Shown here in pieces: positions 15,105 through 21,956 of a DNA stretch of 24,173 nucleotides. The stretch lies in assembly GCA_026692885.1 (NCBI GenBank), contig JAPLNJ010000080.1, positions 1 to 24,173 of the forward strand. Direction: 5' to 3'. Source of the stretch: Planctomycetota bacterium (GTDB taxonomy: Bacteria > Planctomycetota > Planctomycetia > Pirellulales > Pirellulaceae). The notes under the pieces are model-generated. The model was not told the origin of the DNA. It saw only the letters and a list, made by a program, of their open reading frames with translations, and ran no database searches. The stretch's first letter is position 1. Every line of letters starts with the position of its first letter. The translations under genes were made by a program, and so were the position numbers.

Positions 15105-16387
15105 GACAGACTTTGAATCAGCGAGAACAGAGGAAGCAACACGCCTGCCGCCACGGCAAAGACACCACCGCCGTAGAGCATCACGACCAAGGGGAATGCG
15201 ACATTCAGGAACGCGCGGAGCCGATAGGCAGACCGGCGTAGGCTACTGTCCGCCATTTCATCCAGGGCCCACGCCAGGTTCCCGGTGCGAGCGGCCGCCT
15301 GAAACACCGCCTGCTCCGGCCGCCGGATCACACCGGCCTGATACAGGCAGTCGCACCAGTCGGCGCCGTGATCGATGCGTTTGGCCGACCCTTCCAGCCG
15401 GCGCCGCAGACTGCGCTGCGGAAAATAGCCTGCCAGCAAACGGACCATTTCCGTCAACGGGCGTTCTTGCCGGACGGCGGTGGCCAACCAACGCAAGATG
15501 ATGGCACAGTCCGCCCGCCACCACAGCCACCCCAGTCCAGGCAATAAACGCGTGGACCAGCCAGCGTAGTGCAGCAAGGCACCCACCAAGAAAACCAGGA
15601 CCACAAGGACCAGCAACAGGAATAGGGGCCCGCTCTGGACGGCGAAGCTGGATGCCGCAATGATGCCCTGGGTCACGGCCGGAAGCTTCAGGCCAAATTC
15701 CTGGAAAATTTTATGAAATATGGGCATGATCTTGACCAAAATAAAGGTCCAGATGCCCAAGCCGAAAACCACGAGGAATCCCAGGTAGAAAAGCTTCTCG
15801 GTCGTGCTTCGCAACAGGACCTCAAATTCATCCGATCGGCCCAACGCCTGTCGCAGAGCAGGACCCAGCTGTCCGGTCTGCTGTCCGAGATCCGCCGCCA
15901 GCAAGACGGCGGGCGGGCACCGATGCCCGGACCGTCGCAGGGCCAAGGCCAACGGCAGGCCGGCTTCCAGGTAGTCCGCCAAATCGAGTGCCCGATTGCT
16001 CAGGCGGCCGCCCTGTTCGGCGGCAAAGGCACGGGCTGCCGCGTCCAACGGGATGCCCCGCTCGGCGGCAATCATCAGGTTCCACAGCAGCGTTCGCAGT
16101 TCCAGGTTGCGATTCCGGCCGCGGATGCAAAGCAGGACGCTGGCCGTGGCCAACCAGCCAAACAAGCACGCCACATGCGTCATCAGGCCGACCAATGCAA
16201 ACAGGCCCACCAGCAACAAGGTCCAGCCCAGCACCGCCAAGCCGAGCGTCAAGGAGCCCTCGCGAGTTCCTCGCGTTCGCGTCTGGAGACGTGATTTCGC
16301 CCACAAACTCGCCAGTCCGACGAGCATGAGCACGGGGGGGCCGAGTGCTAAGACAAAGTTAGGGAGCATGATGAAGTTAGGGAGCAT
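15101..16387 (-). CDS. GspF-like inner-membrane protein (third copy)
   Basis: A 428-residue protein. An N-terminal extension with about three membrane segments (F-V-L-A-L-G-P-P-V-L-M-L-V-G-L, G-L-A-V-L-G-W-T-L-L-L-V, G-L-M-T-H-V-A-C-L-F-G-W-L) precedes a T2SF pair. The first T2SF unit is at about 100-260 with E-R-G-I-P-L-D-A-A, D-L-G-Q-Q-T-G-Q-L and a membrane helix (F-L-V-V-F-G-L-G-I-W-T-F). The second is at about 295-425 with R-Q-E-R-P-L-T-E, A-A-R-T-G-N-L and the last membrane helix. GspF proteins are the platform of type II secretion and type IV pilus machines. The first 18 bases are a near-perfect tandem duplication (ATGCTCCCTAACTTCATC then ATGCTCCCTAACTTTGTC), so two start codons are available. 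It begins 12 nt after the second GspF-like gene. Confidence 0.87.
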   Translation of the reverse strand: MLPNFIMLPNFVLALGPPVLMLVGLASLWAKSRLQTRTRGTREGSLTLGLAVLGWTLLLVGLFALVGLMTHVACLFGWLATASVLLCIRGRNRNLELRTLLWNLMIAAERGIPLDAAARAFAAEQGGRLSNRALDLADYLEAGLPLALALRRSGHRCPPAVLLAADLGQQTGQLGPALRQALGRSDEFEVLLRSTTEKLFYLGFLVVFGLGIWTFILVKIMPIFHKIFQEFGLKLPAVTQGIIAASSFAVQSGPLFLLLVLVVLVFLVGALLHYAGWSTRLLPGLGWLWWRADCAIILRWLATAVRQERPLTEMVRLLAGYFPQRSLRRRLEGSAKRIDHGADWCDCLYQAGVIRRPEQAVFQAAARTGNLAWALDEMADSSLRRSAYRLRAFLNVAFPLVVMLYGGGVFAVAAGVLLPLFSLIQSLS

Positions 16388-16399
16388 GATAAACGACCG

Positions 16400-17533
16400 T
16401 CAAGAAAGACCTTGCACCAGATTGATCATCGGCATGAACATCGCACCGACGGCGAACAGGACCAAGCAGCCGATCGCGATGAACAGGACCGGCGGCAGGG
16501 CCATCTGCAGCAGCAGGGACCGCATGCGGACGCGTTCTTCGAGCATCTCCCGACCTGCGCCCAAGGCTTCCGCCAAGGTCCCGGTTTCTTCCCCCCAGCG
16601 GACCAGCGGCACCAGGCAGGCCGGCCATTCATGCCCGCTCGCCATCAACTGCGACAGACTACGTCCACGCGCGATGCCGTCGGCCAGTTCTAACGACATC
16701 GCGCCAACATGCGAGTTGGAGATGCCTTCCGCGGCCAGTCGCAGCGATTCCAGGAGCGGGACTTGGTGCTCCGTCAGGACCCGCAGCAAACTGGACCATT
16801 CCACCACGCCCGACCAATGCCACAGGGGCCCGATGACCGGCAGCGTCGTCAGCAGGTGCTGCCACCGCGCTGAGCCCAGGCATGCGCGCAGCACTCCCGT
16901 CACCAGCAAGACCAAGACCGCAAAGCCCGCCAGGACCCAGAGTCCCACGCCGCGCCACCAGAAGAACAACTCCGTCGTCAGGGGCAGTTTCAAACGGAAC
17001 TCGATGAGCATGCGTTCACACGCGCCGCCCACGTGCACAGTGATGAACAGAAGAATCAGCAGTCCCAGGCTGGCCACCACCAAGGGATAGGCCAGTCCCG
17101 TCATCACGCTACGCCGCAGCGAGCCGGCAGCCCGTTGGTGTTCCACGAGTTCCGACAGCGCGCTCCCCAGTCGGCCAGTCCGCACGGCGGCGGCCAGCAG
17201 TCCGCAGACATGACGCGGAAAGAGCTGGGGCACGGAGGTCAGCACATCCTCCAGCCGCCGGCCCAGGTCGATTTGCTCGGCCAGCCAGTACGCGGCTGCG
17301 GCCAGCCGCCCGCTGTCGCATTCGTCCGCCGCGGCACGCAGCCCCGATGCCAGCGGTAACTGGGCGGCGCTCAAGTGGGCCACCTGCGCCGCCAACTGCT
17401 CCGCCTCGCTGTCCGTCAACCGCGAAAAGATGTCCGGAGCCTTATCCGGCATTGGGTGGTCCTCGTTCTGCGATGTATTGCGGCCCGTAGCCATGTTTCC
17501 ACTTCCGTCGTGCGACTCAGTCCTAGGGTTCAT
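16400..17533 (-). CDS. GspF-like inner-membrane protein (second copy)
   Basis: A 377-residue protein with two T2SF domains. The first, about 45-170, has A-A-Q-L-P-L-A-S-G-L, R-T-G-R-L-G-S-A-L-S-E-L-V-E and a membrane helix with A-Y-P-L-V-V-A. A second membrane helix lies near 198-222. The second domain, about 250-377, has E-H-Q-V-P-L-L-E-S-L, W-G-E-E-T-G-T-L-A-E-A-L and a last helix ending M-I-N-L-V-Q-G-L-S. It would be the membrane platform that links an ATPase to pseudopilus assembly. The start at 17533 overlaps the previous stop (TAATG). ATG at 17452 has the best ribosome binding site (GAGGA, 8-nt spacing) and may be the true start, giving 350 residues. Confidence 0.88.
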   Translation of the reverse strand: MNPRTESHDGSGNMATGRNTSQNEDHPMPDKAPDIFSRLTDSEAEQLAAQVAHLSAAQLPLASGLRAAADECDSGRLAAAAYWLAEQIDLGRRLEDVLTSVPQLFPRHVCGLLAAAVRTGRLGSALSELVEHQRAAGSLRRSVMTGLAYPLVVASLGLLILLFITVHVGGACERMLIEFRLKLPLTTELFFWWRGVGLWVLAGFAVLVLLVTGVLRACLGSARWQHLLTTLPVIGPLWHWSGVVEWSSLLRVLTEHQVPLLESLRLAAEGISNSHVGAMSLELADGIARGRSLSQLMASGHEWPACLVPLVRWGEETGTLAEALGAGREMLEERVRMRSLLLQMALPPVLFIAIGCLVLFAVGAMFMPMINLVQGLS

Positions 17534-18627
17534 TAAATAGTCTCAGCCAGGTCGTACATAAGTCTCCAGATTGGTCCGAAAGTGGCCAACGCCTGCACCA
17601 AAGTCGCGGTGCCGCCGAACAGCACTGTCAACAGGATCGGCAGGTAGATGGCCGTCCAACCGGCCACGCGGGCGGCCCGCTCCCGATAGGCGACTGCGGT
17701 GCGCGACAACGCTTGGCTGAGTTCCGTTGCTGGCTGGCTGGTGGTCAACAACCAACCGAGCAACGGCGGGAACTCTGGCGGCAGACTCTCGCGTCCCGCC
17801 ACCACTTCACCCCGTCGCAATCGCTCGGCCAATGTCCGCGAACTCTGCCGCAGACCGCGGTCGCCGCTGGCATCGGCGGCCAGCACAAGGGCTTCGGGGA
17901 CCGGCACCTGCTGTTTAATCAGGAGCGACAAAACCTCGGCAAACGCCGCGAGACGCCCGTCCCGCAGCGCGCGTCCCACGGTCGGCCAACTGCCCGGCCA
18001 AAGCCGTGAGCGGCATGTCGTCGCCCCTCGGCTCTGTGACCAGAAGACGCGGCTCGAACGATACCACCAAACAGCCAGCAGCGAGATGACGACTACCGGC
18101 AGCCAGATCGCCCACCACGAAGCGGTCGAGCCGAGCCAAGCCATGGTCGTTAACAGCGGCTGGGAAGTCCCCGTTAGACTTTGATAGGTCCGAGCCGTGG
18201 TCGGCATCAAACGCGTCACCTGAAACACGAACATCGCGTAGGCAAAGGCCACGACCAGCAAAGGGTACAGCAGTGCAGCGCCCAAGAGTTTGCGCGATTC
18301 CGCCACGCGCCGGGCTGTGGTAGACAGGGATTCCAGAGCCGCCGACAGGTGCCCGGACCGCAGGCCGGCGGCGACCACGGCGCGCCACACGGGCGGAAAA
18401 CGCGTCTCGTCGCTGGCCAGGATTGCCGGCAGACTCTCTCCCGCACTCATCCGTGCGCCCAGGAACACCGCCAAGTCGCCGGATCGGCCGGGCAGATCAC
18501 GGCCCACCTCGGCCAGTCCTCGCTCGACGGGAATACCGGCCCGCACGAGCGCCGCCAGTTCGTCGTTGAGGGCAATCAATTGCTCCAACGAGATGGCGCC
18601 CGCATTGCCTGCTCCGCGATTGTTCAC
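17533..18627 (-). CDS. GspF-like inner-membrane protein (first copy)
   Basis: A 364-residue protein. The GTG at 18627 is chosen because GGAGGT stands 7-8 nt upstream; the frame extends to a TTG at 18651 that would place this site inside the gene. The first T2SF domain (about 15-145) has L-V-R-A-G-I-P-V-E-R-G-L, A-A-G-L-R-S-G-H-L-S-A-A-L and a membrane helix with L-L-Y-P-L-L-V-V-A. A second helix lies near 161-180. The second T2SF domain (about 220-358) has K-Q-Q-V-P-V-P-E-A-L, S-Q-P-A-T-E-L-S-Q-A-L (a diverged form of the G-E-x-T/S-G-x-L motif) and a last helix. It is the first gene of the cluster; the other genes follow with overlaps or short gaps. Confidence 0.87.
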   Translation of the reverse strand: MNNRGAGNAGAISLEQLIALNDELAALVRAGIPVERGLAEVGRDLPGRSGDLAVFLGARMSAGESLPAILASDETRFPPVWRAVVAAGLRSGHLSAALESLSTTARRVAESRKLLGAALLYPLLVVAFAYAMFVFQVTRLMPTTARTYQSLTGTSQPLLTTMAWLGSTASWWAIWLPVVVISLLAVWWYRSSRVFWSQSRGATTCRSRLWPGSWPTVGRALRDGRLAAFAEVLSLLIKQQVPVPEALVLAADASGDRGLRQSSRTLAERLRRGEVVAGRESLPPEFPPLLGWLLTTSQPATELSQALSRTAVAYRERAARVAGWTAIYLPILLTVLFGGTATLVQALATFGPIWRLMYDLAETI

Positions 18628-18651
18628 CAGTGAGACCTCCGGCTTGGCCAA

Positions 18652-18870
18652 CGCACTATCCTGACAGTTCCTTAACGACGCAACTTCGCCGCGCGCACGC
18701 CAGAACTCCGAAATTCCTCGGTTACACCGGTTGTGTATCGCGGATCTAGTCGCTAGGATTCCTGTGGTTGCGGAAGGAATGCTAAGCCGTGCTTATGGCA
18801 GGGCTTAGCGTGAGTGCGTCGAACAGTTCCCGGCGGAAAGTGGATGCTTGGGCCGCGAAGGTGAGCAGCT
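18652..18870. other. Divergent intergenic region
   Basis: No gene is seen. The region must hold promoters for the GspF-like cluster on the minus strand and for the hypothetical/efpL pair on the plus strand. I could not assign -35/-10 elements with confidence, and no repeat of the families seen elsewhere occurs here. Confidence 0.4.
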
Positions 18871-19362
18871 ATGTCGCTTTTTGGAGACGCTCGATACCGG
18901 TGGCGCGAGACCTATTTCGTGCTGTTTCACGAATCTCACCGACCCAACGCCCAGGCCATCGCCGAGGCGTTGCAGGAGATCGGCGGCGGTTTTCAAGTGA
19001 CGGAAGTGCAGACCGGCGAGGACGAGGAGTTTGAGGCGCTGACGGTCGCTTCGCCCAGCGATTTCTGCGCGATGGATATTTCCTACGTCGACGGTGAGGA
19101 GGTGGCCGAGCAGGTGGTGGAACTGAAGCAGGAACTCAAACGCTCCGCGATCACGAAGCGAGAGCAGACGCAATTGGACAAGCTATCGACCTGTGACGCC
19201 CGGTTCGACATCTTTCACTTCGAGCGAGTCTCGGCGGGCAACACGGGAGAAGAAGAAGAGGATGCGTGCCTGGATCCCGGCACGCTGCTGCTGGTGCTGA
19301 AACGGCTGGCCAAGCTCTGTCGTGGCATTCCCGTCGATCCGCAGTCGGGGATTTTGATGTAG
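18871..19362 (+). CDS. Hypothetical protein upstream of efpL
   Basis: A 163-residue soluble protein that I do not recognise. AAGGTGA lies 6-7 nt before the ATG. It starts R-W-R-E-T-Y-F-V-L-F and has an acidic middle. A helical charged stretch (A-E-Q-V-V-E-L-K-Q-E-L-K-R-S) follows, then D-A-R-F-D-I-F-H-F-E-R-V and an E-E-E-E-D-A acidic patch. It closes with P-G-T-L-L-L-V-L-K-R-L-A-K. There is no signal peptide or membrane segment. The stop lies 24 nt before efpL, so the two are probably co-transcribed. A role near translation is only inferred from that. Confidence 0.75.
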   Translation: MSLFGDARYRWRETYFVLFHESHRPNAQAIAEALQEIGGGFQVTEVQTGEDEEFEALTVASPSDFCAMDISYVDGEEVAEQVVELKQELKRSAITKREQTQLDKLSTCDARFDIFHFERVSAGNTGEEEEDACLDPGTLLLVLKRLAKLCRGIPVDPQSGILM

Positions 19363-19386
19363 TGGAATCTGTCTGGAGAGGAGAAC

Positions 19387-19950
19387 ATGTTAGCCAAGGA
19401 AATCAAACCGGGTGCGGTGGTGAATTACAACGGGGCGCCGGTGCTGATCCAGTCGGTCACGGTCCAATCGCCGTCGGCTCGCGGTGCCGCTACCTTGTAC
19501 AAGTTTCGTGGCCGCAACCTGGTCACCAAGCAGAAGACTGATCTGACGCTCAAAGGCACCGAGTCCTTGGACCTGGCGGATTTCGCCCGCCGCGCCGTGA
19601 GCTTCATGTACAAGGACGCCTCGCATCTGCACGTGCTGGACCAGACAGACTACAACGAGTACGCCTTGCCGTTGGAAGAAGTCGAGGAAGAGGTGAAGTA
19701 CATCACCGAAGGGTTGGAAGGCCTGCTGGCACTGATCTACAACGGCGAGTGTGTCGGGTTGCAGTTGCCGGTCGCGGTGCCGTTGAAGATCGTCCAGTGC
19801 GATCCGGCCATCCGCGGCAATTCGGCCACGTCCCGCACCAAACCCGCGACCCTCGAAACGGGCATGGTCGTCCAGGTGCCGGAGTACATGAAAGAGGGCG
19901 AACTGGTCAAAATCGACACGCGGAACGACGAGTTCCTGTCGCGCGCGTAG
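19387..19950 (+). CDS. efpL: Elongation factor P-like protein EfpL (YeiP)
   Basis: A 187-residue protein with GGAGAGGAGA just before ATG. It has the three beta-domains of EF-P: KOW-like N-terminal domain (I-K-P-G-A-V-V-N-Y-N-G), OB domain and C-terminal domain (P-A-T-L-E-T-G-M-V-V-Q-V-P-E-Y). The loop S-P-S-A-R-G-A-A-T-L-Y-K, with Arg32 at the tip, and V-Q-V-P-E-Y are typical of the YeiP/EfpL branch rather than EF-P proper, whose loop carries a modified Lys or Arg in a P-G-K/R-G context. EfpL relieves ribosome stalling at proline-rich and some other sequences. No EF-P modification enzyme is nearby. It is convergent with the SelW-like gene, 3 nt away. Confidence 0.92.
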   Translation: MLAKEIKPGAVVNYNGAPVLIQSVTVQSPSARGAATLYKFRGRNLVTKQKTDLTLKGTESLDLADFARRAVSFMYKDASHLHVLDQTDYNEYALPLEEVEEEVKYITEGLEGLLALIYNGECVGLQLPVAVPLKIVQCDPAIRGNSATSRTKPATLETGMVVQVPEYMKEGELVKIDTRNDEFLSRA

Positions 19951-19953
19951 CAG

Positions 19954-20187
19954 CTACAGTCGCTTGCCGATTTGGGCGACCAACGTCTTCTCATCCGGAA
20001 ACTCACCGGTCTTGAGCTTCGAGTAGATCAACTCGCCGTCGACCGTCACCTCGAAGCAGCCGCCTCCCGAAGGCTGCAGTTCCAAGCCAGTAATTTTCTG
20101 TTTGTAACGACTCAAGAGCTTTTCCGTCAGACTGACGGCTTGGGGCTCGTAGTTTCAGAGAGAACAGTAACGCAGATGGATCTTCAT
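19954..20187 (-). CDS. SelW/Rdx-type thioredoxin-fold selenoprotein with in-frame TGA
   Basis: ATG at 20187 overlaps the TGA of the upstream gene as ATGA and has AGGAGG 9-10 nt upstream. Codon 11 is TGA (20155-20157). Read as selenocysteine it gives R-Y-C-S-L-U-N-Y at residues 6-13, the C-x-x-U motif of SelW. The frame continues to TAG at 19954 with G-G-C-F-E-V-T-V-D-G-E-L-I-Y-S-K and G-E-F-P-D, the typical Rdx/SelW body. The full length of 77 residues is near the family norm of about 75-95. Family members are small redox proteins with a thioredoxin-like fold, probably acting on protein thiols. A hairpin follows the TGA (see 20124-20138). The alternative is a pseudogene in which the second Cys of CxxC mutated TGC to TGA. 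Conservation of 66 downstream codons and the hairpin argue against that. Confidence 0.85.
20124..20138 (-). promoter_or_regulatory. Candidate bacterial SECIS hairpin
   Basis: On the minus strand CCGTCA-GTC-TGACGG forms a 6-bp stem with a GUC loop, starting 16 nt after the TGA, so the loop begins at about nt 23. GAGC (20145-20148) and GCTC (20116-20119) can add an outer stem. The loop position and its G-U bases agree with known bacterial SECIS elements, such as E. coli fdhF with a GGUCU loop about 19 nt after UGA. It would bind SelB. Confidence 0.7.
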
Positions 20188-21881
20188 GGCTCGTAACCTC
20201 CTAGTTTCGGATGCTGCTCCACGAGGGTAATCAGCCGGTCCACCGCAGGGTTTTCGACGACGTCCACGCCGCCGCCGATCCAGCGGACTTCCACCCGGTC
20301 AACCCGCTCCCGCCGGCCCAGGCCAAAATGCAGTCGCGTGCCGAAATGGCTTTGATAGCTCCGCCCGCTATGCACCTCATCGATCTGGACGAGGTCACCT
20401 GCCACCACCTTGACGCGAGCGCCTACACCGTCGCGATTCGTGCGGACCCCCTGCAAGCCAATCTGTAGCCAGTGGTTGTCTCGGATGGAATCGTTGCGGA
20501 GGACCGTCGGCTCGCACCGCGAGTTGAGCACGACGACATCGATGTCGCCATCGTTGTCCAAGTCATCGAAGGCCACCCCGCGACTGCTGCGTTGGACCTG
20601 CAGCCCGTCGCCGCTCTGGGCGGAAACATCGACGAACGTCCCCTGACCCGTGTTTCTCAGCAGGATGTTGCGGACCTCGTACGAGGTGACATCGCTGAAC
20701 AGGTTCACGTTGTCATACAGATGACCGCAGGCGATGTAGATGTCGCGGTGGCCGTCGTTGTCGAAGTCGATCAGGCCCGTGCCCCAGGTGACATGGGGCA
20801 GCGTGCCGGTGCCGGCACGCGTCTGCAGCGTGACGTCGTCGAACAGTTGCCGGCTCCGATTTCGGTACAGGGTGGCCCACTGATCCTGATACGAGGTCAC
20901 GTAGAAGTCGAGCAAGCCGTCGTTGTTGTAGTCCGCGCACTCGACGCCCATGTTGCCATGCCGCTCGCCGTGCAGGTCGTAGGCCACCCCTGTCAAGAGT
21001 CCGACTTCCTGGAACTTGCCCGTGCCGTCGTTTTCGAACAGGAAGTTCCCCATCGAATCGTTGGCCACAAAAATATCCGTGTCGCCATCGTCATCGAAGT
21101 CGGCACAGATGGCTCCCATGCCGCGGCCCAGGTGCGCGGCGATGCCGGACGCTGCACTGTCGTCGGTGAACGTCCCGTCCCCGTGGTTGCGATAGAGTGT
21201 GGAGGCCACGGGCCGATAGTGCGAGGGGCCGGCGTACACGTGATGTCCCATCCACACGTTGTGGACGTGGGTCTGGTACGTGAAATCGAGGTAGCTGGCC
21301 GCATACAGATCCAGGTTACCGTCCCCATCCATGTCCAGGAAACAGACCCCCGCGCCCACCTTCTCGGCCCTGCCCGCGGTGCCTGTCTCGCGCGTCACCT
21401 CGGTGAAGGTGCCGTCCCCGTTGTTGCGGTAGAACACGTTGTGGCCGAAGTTGCTGACGTACAGGTCCTGAAAGCCATCGTTGTCGTAGTCGGCCACGGC
21501 AACTCCCATCCCATAGCCCAGGTCTCCGACCCCCGCCTGTTCGGTCACATCCTGGAATTGAAAACCGCCGCTGTTCCGATAGAGCGCGTTCCGTGGCGGT
21601 TTGTCGACTTTAGTCCCCTGCAGCGGCGCGCCGTTCACGAAGTACACGTCGATCAAGCCGTCCCTGTCGTAATCAAACGTGGCCAGCCCGGCGGTGACCG
21701 TCTCCACGATGTAGCGCCGTCCGGAACTGCCATCGGTATGCCGAAAGCTGATTCCCGTCTGGCGCGTGACGTCGTGGAGCAGGATGGGACTCTCCGCCGC
21801 CGCCGGCAGTACGAGCAGACACAGGCAGACGCTCGCCGACAGGCGGCGAACCAGCGACTGGCGTGAAAGGGAGGGAGGCAT
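20184..21881 (-). CDS. CRTAC1-like protein with FG-GAP repeats and ASPIC/UnbV domain
   Basis: A 565-residue protein. ATG at 21881 is chosen because it opens directly into a signal peptide (basic R-R-L, hydrophobic L-C-L-L-V-L, then P-A-A-A-E); the frame runs on to a TTG at 21938, and neither has a strong ribosome binding site. At least seven FG-GAP/VCBS calcium-binding motifs follow (for example D-Y-D-R-D-G-L-I-D-V, D-M-D-G-D-G-N-L-D-L, D-F-D-N-D-G-H-R-D-I, D-L-D-N-D-G-D-I-D-V), which predict an extracellular beta-propeller. The C-terminal part, from about 470, is the ASPIC/UnbV domain (N-R-D-G-V-G-A-R-V-K-V, G-R-S-Y-Q-S-H-F-G, V-E-V-R-W-I-G-G). It may bind surface glycans or proteins. The SelW-like gene is coupled to it by a 4-nt overlap. 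Confidence 0.9.
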   Translation of the reverse strand: MPPSLSRQSLVRRLSASVCLCLLVLPAAAESPILLHDVTRQTGISFRHTDGSSGRRYIVETVTAGLATFDYDRDGLIDVYFVNGAPLQGTKVDKPPRNALYRNSGGFQFQDVTEQAGVGDLGYGMGVAVADYDNDGFQDLYVSNFGHNVFYRNNGDGTFTEVTRETGTAGRAEKVGAGVCFLDMDGDGNLDLYAASYLDFTYQTHVHNVWMGHHVYAGPSHYRPVASTLYRNHGDGTFTDDSAASGIAAHLGRGMGAICADFDDDGDTDIFVANDSMGNFLFENDGTGKFQEVGLLTGVAYDLHGERHGNMGVECADYNNDGLLDFYVTSYQDQWATLYRNRSRQLFDDVTLQTRAGTGTLPHVTWGTGLIDFDNDGHRDIYIACGHLYDNVNLFSDVTSYEVRNILLRNTGQGTFVDVSAQSGDGLQVQRSSRGVAFDDLDNDGDIDVVVLNSRCEPTVLRNDSIRDNHWLQIGLQGVRTNRDGVGARVKVVAGDLVQIDEVHSGRSYQSHFGTRLHFGLGRRERVDRVEVRWIGGGVDVVENPAVDRLITLVEQHPKLGGYEP

Positions 21882-21956
21882 AAGTAACTTCAACAGAATC
21901 TCAACCGTGAGCGGTAGCTGCCGCGTAACCGAACGCAACCAGGCGCGCGGGGGCCG

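Noticed and set aside
19972..20196. A 74-residue plus-strand frame opposite the SelW-like gene
   Set aside because: It has no ribosome binding site or family motif, and the minus strand carries a SelW-like sequence with a strong AGGAGG and a coupled start.
20472..21866. A 464-residue open frame on the plus strand opposite the CRTAC1-like gene
   Set aside because: It is the antisense shadow of the FG-GAP repeats: its V-V-V-E-V and A-I-V-I-E-V patterns mirror the D-x-D-x-D-G codons. The minus-strand frame has a signal peptide and clear domains.
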